From NCBI RefSeq assembly GCF_030146175.1, contig NZ_JASLCE010000012.1, forward strand, positions 1 to 15,016: a stretch of DNA of 15,016 nucleotides, written 5' to 3'. Origin of the DNA: Flavobacterium sp. (GTDB lineage Bacteria > Bacteroidota > Bacteroidia > Flavobacteriales > Flavobacteriaceae). This document shows, one piece after another, positions 6,353 to 13,109 of the stretch. The translations under genes and the position numbers were made by a program. Every line of letters begins with the position of its first letter. Position 1 is the first letter of the stretch. Below the pieces are notes generated by a model. It searched no databases and had not been told where the DNA came from. It was given only the letters and a program-made list of their open reading frames with translations.

Positions 6353-6553
6353 TTATACTTCACCACAAGTGTATACCTGTGGACATCCAATATAGCGATC
6401 GCAATAAGACGGTCCGGTTACAGCGCCACTGCACGAACAGCCACATTTGCTCAAATCGATTGGTTCTTCCACGAATACTTGTCCGTAAATACTTCTTTGG
6501 TTCTCTTTCGATAACACCTGTACTCCGGTGATGTTTAAAAGGTTTGCTTTCAT
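6353..6553 (-). CDS. Cysteine-rich leader peptide 1 (bacteriocin/RiPP-like precursor), promoter-proximal
   Basis: This 66-residue peptide is first in the cluster. The leader is MKANLLNITGVQVLSKENQR then SIYGQ, with Gly24-Gln25 in place of a double glycine. The linker VFVEEPIDLSK leads to the six-cysteine core (37, 39, 41, 51, 57, 63). Its core reads CGCSCSGAVTGPSYC, with Ala and Ser where the other three have Ser and Ala, and its tail is GEV. Ser and Thr lie close to the cysteines, so lanthionine formation is chemically possible, but simple disulfides are equally consistent. A promoter lies just upstream; the lrp-type gene ends 82 bases before it on the same strand. Confidence 0.87.
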   Translation of the reverse strand: MKANLLNITGVQVLSKENQRSIYGQVFVEEPIDLSKCGCSCSGAVTGPSYCDRYIGCPQVYTCGEV

Positions 6554-6581
6554 AAGTTATTTGGTTTGATTAATTATCTGC

Positions 6582-6610
6582 CAAAATAAGAATTTATTCG
6601 CAAAATGCAA
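6582..6610 (-). promoter_or_regulatory. Probable promoter of the peptide cluster
   Basis: On the minus strand a -33 TTG (plus-strand CAA at 6608-6610) is followed after 18 bases by TTATTTTG (6582-6589), one mismatch from TAnnTTTG. It lies about 29 bases upstream of peptide 1's ATG. No copy of the TTGAC direct repeat found before the kinase gene is visible upstream of it. Confidence 0.5.
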
Positions 6611-6635
6611 TATAAATAATTACGAAAAGCATATT

Positions 6636-7094
6636 TTAAATCACAAAAGATGTAGTATTTTTAACCTGACCAATCATAAAAGTACTATGAGTACTGCCAA
6701 TATGCTGTAATGTAGTCAACTTTGTAACCATAAACTCCCGGTATTCCTCCATATCCTTTACACATATTTTAAGGATGTAATCGTAATCACCACTCACATG
6801 AAAGCACTCCAGGACTTCGTTTAGCTGTACCACTTCTTTTTCAAACTGACTGATAAACTCGCGGGTATGCTGTGTTAGTTTTAAATGACAAAACACGACA
6901 AATCCTTTTTCGATCTTATTCCGGTTTAAAAGTGCTACATAGCGCGAAATAATGCCTTCTTTTTCGATTTTCTTAATGCGTTCATACACGGCCGTAACCG
7001 ATAAGTTCAGTTTTAGCGAAAGCTCTTTATTGGTTAGCTTACAGTCATTTTGCAACAATTGCAGCAATTTTTTATCAATGTTATCGAATTTCAT
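6636..7094 (-). CDS. Lrp/AsnC-family transcriptional regulator
   Basis: The 152-residue protein has the family's normal size and order. An N-terminal winged helix-turn-helix (about 4-55: NIDKKLLQLLQNDCKLTNKE, then LSVTAVYERIKKIEKEGII) is followed by a RAM/AsnC effector domain (about 65-145, with CFHVSGDYDYILKI). Such proteins form dimers or octamers and often respond to amino acids. The gene is divergent from a PLP-dependent sulfur-amino-acid-type enzyme, a common arrangement in which the regulator controls its neighbour and itself. A small inverted repeat, AGTG-taaat-CACT (7133-7145), lies inside its proposed promoter spacer. The effector is unknown; methionine or another sulfur or branched-chain amino acid would be a guess. 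Confidence 0.93.
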   Translation of the reverse strand: MKFDNIDKKLLQLLQNDCKLTNKELSLKLNLSVTAVYERIKKIEKEGIISRYVALLNRNKIEKGFVVFCHLKLTQHTREFISQFEKEVVQLNEVLECFHVSGDYDYILKICVKDMEEYREFMVTKLTTLQHIGSTHSTFMIGQVKNTTSFVI

Positions 7095-7126
7095 ACGGAT
7101 CGTTAGTAGAATTAAAAAAATTTGGT

Positions 7127-7154
7127 CAAAATAGTGTAAATCACTTTAAAACAA
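7127..7154 (-). promoter_or_regulatory. Probable promoter of the Lrp/AsnC gene
   Basis: On the minus strand TTG (plus-strand CAA at 7152-7154) is followed after 18 bases by TATTTTG (7127-7133), giving a leader of roughly 30 bases. A second, exact -7 box TATATTTG lies upstream (7167-7174) but has no clear -33 partner. The inverted repeat at 7133-7145 overlaps the spacer and could be a repressor site. Confidence 0.45.
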
Positions 7155-7213
7155 AAAATTAAACTACAAATATACATTTTAATAGTTTTATTATCTAAGT
7201 TTAAAAACTATCA

Positions 7214-7244
7214 TTGACTTTTTTTCACCAATAACTTTATTTTG
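7214..7244 (+). promoter_or_regulatory. Probable promoter of the PLP-enzyme gene
   Basis: TTG (7214-7216) is followed after 20 bases by TTATTTTG (7237-7244), one mismatch from TAnnTTTG. Transcription would begin near 7250, leaving a leader of about 37 bases to the ATG at 7287. An in-frame TTG at 7242 lies inside this -7 box and so would not be in the transcript. Confidence 0.5.
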
Positions 7245-7286
7245 ACTTTTTATATTACATTTTATAACACAACTAACTATACCAAC

Positions 7287-8492
7287 ATGAAAAATTTCAA
7301 CCCGGCTGATAAAATACAGGACTTACAGTATTTTGGCGAATTTGGAGGCGTTAACCCATCTATCTCCGATTCGTCTACCTATACCTTCCTGTCGGCCAAA
7401 ACCATGTTCGATACTTTCGAAGGAAATGCCGAAGGTTGCTACCTTTATTCCCGTCACTCTTCCCCTAGTAACTTATATTTAGGTGAAGCTTTGGCTGCAA
7501 TGGAAGGAACCGAAACGGCCAACGTAGCGGCATCCGGAATGGGCGCGATCACGCCAACCCTATTGCAACTATGTCAAAACGGAGAACACATTGTGTCCAG
7601 CCGTACCATTTATGGTGGAACGTATGCTTTCCTTAAAAATTTCGGACCTCGTTTGGGTATTAAAACAACCTTTGTAGACATTACCAAACTGGACGTGGTA
7701 GAAGCAGCTATCCAGCCCAATACTAAAGTATTGTATTGCGAAACGGTGAGTAATCCTTTATTGGAAGTAGCCGATATTGAAAGCCTTGCCAAACTAGCTA
7801 AAAAGCACAACCTTACTTTGGTTGTTGACAATACTTTTTCGCCGTTATCGGTAGCACCTGCAAAATTAGGAGCCGATGTGGTGATTCACAGTTTAACAAA
7901 ATACATCAACGGAAGTAGCGATACAGTTGGTGGTGTGGTTTGCGGAACGCATGACTTTATCAACGCCTTAAAAAATGTAAACGACGGAGCCAGCATGCTT
8001 TTAGGTCCAACAATGGACAGTTTGCGTTCGGCCAGTGTTTTAAAAAACCTGAGAACGTTACATATCCGTATGAAACAACACAGTCATAACGCTATGTATC
8101 TGGCTGAAAAATTTGAAAAAGACGGTATTAAAACCGTATATCCGGGATTGGCAAGTCACCCGAGCCATGAGCTTTATAAAAATATGATCAATCCGGAATA
8201 CGGATTTGGTGGTATGTTAACGATTGACGTAGGTTCGTTGGATAAAGCCAATGAGCTTATGGAATTGATGCAAAACCGTAATTTAGGATACCTGGCCGTG
8301 AGTTTAGGGTTTTACAAAACCTTATTCAGCGCTCCGGGAACATCAACATCTTCCGAAATTCCATTGGAAGAACAAGCCGAAATGGGCTTAACAGACGGAT
8401 TAATCCGTTTCTCCATCGGATTGGATAACGATATTGAGAGAACCTATCAGATGATGAAAGATTGTATGAAGGAACTTTCGATTTTAAATTAA
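7287..8492 (+). CDS. PLP-dependent trans-sulfuration-family enzyme (Cys/Met metabolism)
   Basis: This 401-residue fold-type I enzyme belongs to the cystathionine gamma-synthase/gamma-lyase and methionine gamma-lyase family. Visible features (ATG 7287 numbering) are YSR (54-56), which contacts the neighbouring subunit's PLP phosphate; SGMGAI (83-88); the stacking Tyr109 in TIYGGTYAF; Asp181 in VVDNTFS, which pairs with the pyridine nitrogen; and the Schiff-base Lys205 in HSLTKYINGSSD. Methionine gamma-lyases usually have Cys two residues after that Tyr (YGCT); here it is Gly, as in cystathionine enzymes, so the exact reaction is left open. The divergent Lrp-type regulator fits amino-acid control. 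Frame is open back to a TTG at 7242, but that lies in the promoter; homologues as I recall them begin at MKNFNPADK. Confidence 0.9.
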   Translation: MKNFNPADKIQDLQYFGEFGGVNPSISDSSTYTFLSAKTMFDTFEGNAEGCYLYSRHSSPSNLYLGEALAAMEGTETANVAASGMGAITPTLLQLCQNGEHIVSSRTIYGGTYAFLKNFGPRLGIKTTFVDITKLDVVEAAIQPNTKVLYCETVSNPLLEVADIESLAKLAKKHNLTLVVDNTFSPLSVAPAKLGADVVIHSLTKYINGSSDTVGGVVCGTHDFINALKNVNDGASMLLGPTMDSLRSASVLKNLRTLHIRMKQHSHNAMYLAEKFEKDGIKTVYPGLASHPSHELYKNMINPEYGFGGMLTIDVGSLDKANELMELMQNRNLGYLAVSLGFYKTLFSAPGTSTSSEIPLEEQAEMGLTDGLIRFSIGLDNDIERTYQMMKDCMKELSILN

Positions 8493-8516
8493 GTTTTTAG
8501 TTTTTTTTAGTTTAAG

Positions 8517-8552
8517 TCCGTTTGAGATCAATAGTCTTGAGCGGATTTTTTT
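8517..8552 (+). terminator. Intrinsic terminator after the PLP-enzyme gene
   Basis: The arms TCCGTTTGAGA and TCTTGAGCGGA pair over 11 positions, three of them G-U in RNA, around a 7-base loop. Seven T follow. The hairpin starts 25 bases past the stop codon. From here to 8671 I see no gene and no convincing promoter. Confidence 0.75.
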
Positions 8553-8671
8553 ATTTGTAACAAAATGGACAATCCTACAACTAATGCTATTGATAGTATT
8601 TTTTGTGTCGATGTTAACACGATAATCCTATAAGATTAAATAAATTTAGCCTTTTAAAATTCTAGTACTAA

Positions 8672-10849
8672 ATGAAAAAGTTCACTTTTCTGTTTCTTTT
8701 AGCCGGTTCGATGACGTATGCGCAACGAAACCTGACCATCGAAGAAGCAACTACAGGCATGCGTACGTATGCACCGAAATCGATGTTGGCCACACAATGG
8801 CGAAAAGACGTAAGTGCGATTACGTATCTTGACAACACCTACCAGAATCTGGTAACCCGCAACGAAAACAACCAGTGGAAAGAAACCACCTTATTGACCA
8901 AAGACGATGTTCAGAACGCTTTACGCGCCAAATTCCCACAGGACGAGTTCAATCTAAGAATGTTCCCGTTCGCCTATGAGTGGAAAGGTGCGAATATCAT
9001 GGCTTTTGAAGTAGCCGGTAAAAAAGCAAATTATATCGTCGAATTTGACGCGACACAAAAAAGCATTACCAAAGCCTTATCGATTCCGTCTGATGCGAGT
9101 AACCAACTGGCAACCGATGCTAAAAATCGCATAGCCTGGTTAAACAAAAATAACATCCGTATTACCGATGCAAATGGAAAAACCATCGAAGTAACGAACG
9201 ATACCGACAGCGGAATCGTAAACGGAAGTGACTATACACACCGTCAGGAATTTGGAATTCACCAGGGAATGTGGTGGAACAAAGCCGGAGATAAATTGGC
9301 CTACTACCGCAAAGACGAAACAATGGTAACCAATTATCCGTTGATTGATTTCGGAGCCCGCGTTGCCGAGGTAAAAGATATCAAATATCCTATGGCCGGA
9401 ATGAAGAGCGAAGAAGTTACTTTAGTGATTTTTGACGCAAACACCAATGCTAAAGTAACACTTAAAACAGGTGAGCCTAAAGAACAGTATTTAACTTGTG
9501 TAACCTGGGATCCAAATGGGAAATTTATCTATGTAGGTTTATTAAACCGCGAGCAAAATCATTTGAAATTAAACCAGTATGATGTGGTTTCGGGTGCGTT
9601 GGTAAAAACCTTATTCGAAGAAAAAGCCAGCACTTATGTAGAGCCACAACACGATTTGACGTTCTTGCCAAACAATCCAAATCAGTTTTTATATCAGACC
9701 GAAAATGAAGGATACAACCAATTGTACCTTTATAATACCGATGGAAAACTAATCAAAAAATTAGGTTATAAAGATGTAGTGGTAAAAGACCTGTTGGATT
9801 TTGACGCCAAAGGAACGAAAATCAGCTATATCGGAACAGCAAACAACGGATTAGACCGTCAGTTGTATGAAGTGGATCTTAAATCGGGAAAAACAACTAC
9901 CTTAACAACCGTTAGCGGAACACACGCAGCGAGTTTGAGTTCAAACGGGGCGTATTATTTCGATCAGTATAGCAATACGACTACACCAAACGAAGCAGCT
10001 ATTGTAAACGTTAAATCTAAAAAAGCTACTTCATTGATCAGTGCTGAAAATCCATATGCCGGTAAAATCAACATGCCGAAAATGGAATTGGTAACGATCA
10101 CTTCTGCAGATGGAAAAACGCCTTTAAACGGACGTTTGATCTATCCTGCTAATTTTGACGCTACTAAAAAATATCCGGTAATGGTATATGTTTACGGTGG
10201 ATCGCACGCACAATTGGTAAACAACCGTTGGTTAGGTGGTGCCAACCTTTTCGACAATTATATGGCACAACAGGGTTATGTGGTATTTACATTGGATAAC
10301 CGTGGAAGTGATTCCAGAGGAAAAGATTTCTGTCATGTGAACCATAGAAAATTAGGTCAGAATGAAATGGCGGATCAGATGAAAGGTGTGGAATTCTTAA
10401 AATCAAAATCATTTGTAAATCAGGATAAAATTGGAGTTTACGGATGGAGTTTCGGAGGATTTATGACTACTTCATTGCTATTAAACCAAAGCGAAACATT
10501 TAAAGTTGGTGTTGCCGGTGGACCGGTAACCGACTGGAAATATTATGAAGTAATGTACGGTGAGCGTTATATGGATACGCCACAGGAAAATCCGGAAGGT
10601 TACGAAAAATCGAGTGTGATCAATAAAGCAAACCAATTAAAAGGAGATTTATTGGTAATTCACGGTGCGCAGGATCCGGTTGTAGTACAACAACAAAGTA
10701 TGGAATTTATCGAAGCGTGTATCAAAGCCGGAAAACAAGTGGATTATTTCCTTTATCCGACACACGAACACAATGTATCCGGTAAAGACCGTATTCACTT
10801 AAATGAAAAAATCGCCCGTTATTTCGATTTGCATTTAAAGAATAACTAA
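8672..10849 (+). CDS. Secreted S9-family prolyl-oligopeptidase-type peptidase (DPP IV-like)
   Basis: The 725-residue product has a Sec signal peptide (likely cut at TYA-Q, residue 17/18), so it acts in the periplasm or outside. An N-terminal beta-propeller of the DPPIV_N type (about 90-440) caps a C-terminal alpha/beta-hydrolase (about 500-725). The catalytic triad is visible: Ser593 in GWSFGG, Asp668 in HGAQDP, and His700 in THEHN. S9 enzymes of this form remove short peptides from N termini, often after Pro or Ala. In DPP IV a Glu-Glu pair anchors the substrate amino group; the matching segment here reads HRQEFG, with Gln192-Glu193, so strict dipeptidyl-peptidase IV activity is uncertain. 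The gene is monocistronic and ends before a palindromic repeat and terminator. Confidence 0.92.
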   Translation: MKKFTFLFLLAGSMTYAQRNLTIEEATTGMRTYAPKSMLATQWRKDVSAITYLDNTYQNLVTRNENNQWKETTLLTKDDVQNALRAKFPQDEFNLRMFPFAYEWKGANIMAFEVAGKKANYIVEFDATQKSITKALSIPSDASNQLATDAKNRIAWLNKNNIRITDANGKTIEVTNDTDSGIVNGSDYTHRQEFGIHQGMWWNKAGDKLAYYRKDETMVTNYPLIDFGARVAEVKDIKYPMAGMKSEEVTLVIFDANTNAKVTLKTGEPKEQYLTCVTWDPNGKFIYVGLLNREQNHLKLNQYDVVSGALVKTLFEEKASTYVEPQHDLTFLPNNPNQFLYQTENEGYNQLYLYNTDGKLIKKLGYKDVVVKDLLDFDAKGTKISYIGTANNGLDRQLYEVDLKSGKTTTLTTVSGTHAASLSSNGAYYFDQYSNTTTPNEAAIVNVKSKKATSLISAENPYAGKINMPKMELVTITSADGKTPLNGRLIYPANFDATKKYPVMVYVYGGSHAQLVNNRWLGGANLFDNYMAQQGYVVFTLDNRGSDSRGKDFCHVNHRKLGQNEMADQMKGVEFLKSKSFVNQDKIGVYGWSFGGFMTTSLLLNQSETFKVGVAGGPVTDWKYYEVMYGERYMDTPQENPEGYEKSSVINKANQLKGDLLVIHGAQDPVVVQQQSMEFIEACIKAGKQVDYFLYPTHEHNVSGKDRIHLNEKIARYFDLHLKNN

Positions 10850-10856
10850 TAGTTTC

Positions 10857-10891
10857 TACACCTGACAGGTTTTGGAAACCTGTCAGGTGTA
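10857..10891. repeat. Dispersed palindrome, copy 2 (16-bp stem, 3-nt loop)
   Basis: The arms TACACCTGACAGGTTT and AAACCTGTCAGGTGTA surround the loop TGG. It matches copy 1 (1050-1082) over both 15-bp arms and differs mainly in the loop. It lies 8 bases past the peptidase stop, again just before a two-way terminator between convergent genes. Confidence 0.85.
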
Positions 10892-10903
10892 ATATAGCCA
10901 AAT

Positions 10904-10939
10904 AAAAAAGCCTTCCCGCTATAGCGAGAAGGCTTTTTT
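10904..10939. terminator. Two-way intrinsic terminator between the peptidase gene and gapA
   Basis: A run of six A, then GCCTTC paired with GAAGGC, then six T. Inside is a C/A mismatch and a CGC/GCG stem with loop TATA. The symmetry lets it serve both convergent transcripts. Confidence 0.88.
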
Positions 10940-10955
10940 ATTATGTATAATGGAT

Positions 10956-11975
<1,020 letters not shown>

Positions 11976-11978
11976 TTA

Positions 11979-12968
11979 TTAAATCGAAACAATTTCAGAA
12001 ACGCGTAACAGTTCCCTGTCGATTTCCGAATGTCCCTTAACTGCTTGTTCCAATGGCGTCAGTTCTACTTTATCGTTGATCAATCCCGCCATAAAGTTGG
12101 ATTTCCCTTCCAACAAGGATTCTACGGCTTTTACTCCGAGTCGGCTAGCCAATACCCTGTCAAAGCAAGATGGTGATCCGCCGCGTTGCATATGCCCTAA
12201 AACGGATACGCGAACGTCGTATTCCGGCATATTTTCTTCTACATAATCGCCCAGTTCAAAAACGTTTTTCCCAATTCTATCCCCTTCAGCGACTACGACA
12301 ATACTGGACGATTTTCCGGAGGCCTTACTTTTATGAAGGGATTCCACCAATCGATCCAATCCCAGGTTTTCTTCCGGAATCAGAATATCTTCTGCACCGG
12401 CGCCGATTCCGGCATTCAAAGCGATATGTCCGGCATCGCGTCCCATCACTTCCACAAAAAACAGACGGTTATGCGAACTGGCGGTGTCGCGTATTTTATC
12501 GATCGCTTCCACTACCGTATTTAAAGCGGTATCAAATCCAAGGGTATGACTGGTTCCGAAGATATCGTTATCGATCGTACCGGGAATTCCCATAATCGGG
12601 AAATTGAACTCCTTATTAAAGACAAGTCCACCGGTAAAACTTCCGTCACCACCAATGATCACTAAAGCATCTATTCCGGCATTTTTGAGGTTATCATGGG
12701 CTTTTTTACGCCCTTCGGGTGTCATAAATTCTTTTGATCGTGCCGATTTTAAAATCGTTCCGCCTTTATTTACAATATTGTTCACCGATCGTGGTCCCAT
12801 CTCTTTAAAGTCTCCTTCTATCATTCCCTGGAAACCACGGTAAATTCCGGCACATTCAATATTATGGTAGGCGCAGGTACGCACTACGGAACGGATGGCT
12901 GCGTTCATTCCAGGAGAATCCCCTCCGGATGTAAGCACACCGATCTTCTTAATTGTTTCTGACATCAT
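11979..12968 (-). CDS. pfkA: ATP-dependent 6-phosphofructokinase
   Basis: This enzyme phosphorylates fructose-6-phosphate at C1, the committed step of glycolysis. The 329-residue protein has the bacterial PfkA length. It shows the N-terminal GVLTSGGDSPGMNAAIR (10-26), the ATP-binding GGDGSF (106-111), the catalytic PGTIDND (129-135; Asp133 is the general base) and MGRDAGHIAL. Gly109 after Asp108 matches ATP-using enzymes; pyrophosphate-using relatives usually have Asp there. It is the first gene of a pfkA-gapA operon. Two adjacent ATGs (12968 and 12965) could start it; the second gives the more typical MSETIKK. Of the 141-base upstream gap, no promoter stood out. Confidence 0.96.
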   Translation of the reverse strand: MMSETIKKIGVLTSGGDSPGMNAAIRSVVRTCAYHNIECAGIYRGFQGMIEGDFKEMGPRSVNNIVNKGGTILKSARSKEFMTPEGRKKAHDNLKNAGIDALVIIGGDGSFTGGLVFNKEFNFPIMGIPGTIDNDIFGTSHTLGFDTALNTVVEAIDKIRDTASSHNRLFFVEVMGRDAGHIALNAGIGAGAEDILIPEENLGLDRLVESLHKSKASGKSSSIVVVAEGDRIGKNVFELGDYVEENMPEYDVRVSVLGHMQRGGSPSCFDRVLASRLGVKAVESLLEGKSNFMAGLINDKVELTPLEQAVKGHSEIDRELLRVSEIVSI

Positions 12969-13109
12969 ATATTCGTTTATTGTAAATTTAATAAATAAAC
13001 ACGAGATACCTTACAGAATGCAGGCATATTTAGCAAAAACCTAACATTCGTAACGCAGCAAAAATGTTGTAAAATAAGAAGTGTTGTTGTTTAGTTGTTG
13101 GCCGTTATT

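Noticed and set aside
6332..6514. Plus-strand reading frame of 60 codons
   Set aside because: It is antisense to peptide 1, whose frame is conserved in four paralogues.
5656..6553. CRISPR-like or minisatellite interpretation of the repeated ~230-base units
   Set aside because: The units are whole genes with conserved reading frames and spacing; the repetition is explained by tandem gene duplication.
6952..7134. Plus-strand reading frame of 60 codons
   Set aside because: It is antisense to the helix-turn-helix part of the Lrp/AsnC gene. The frame at 7610-7831 (minus) is likewise a shadow of the PLP enzyme gene.
12170..12595. Plus-strand reading frame of 141 codons, Arg/Tyr-rich
   Set aside because: It is antisense to pfkA; its odd composition comes from reverse-complemented conserved codons. 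The frames at 12333-12524, 12604-12843 and 11566-11769 are rejected likewise.
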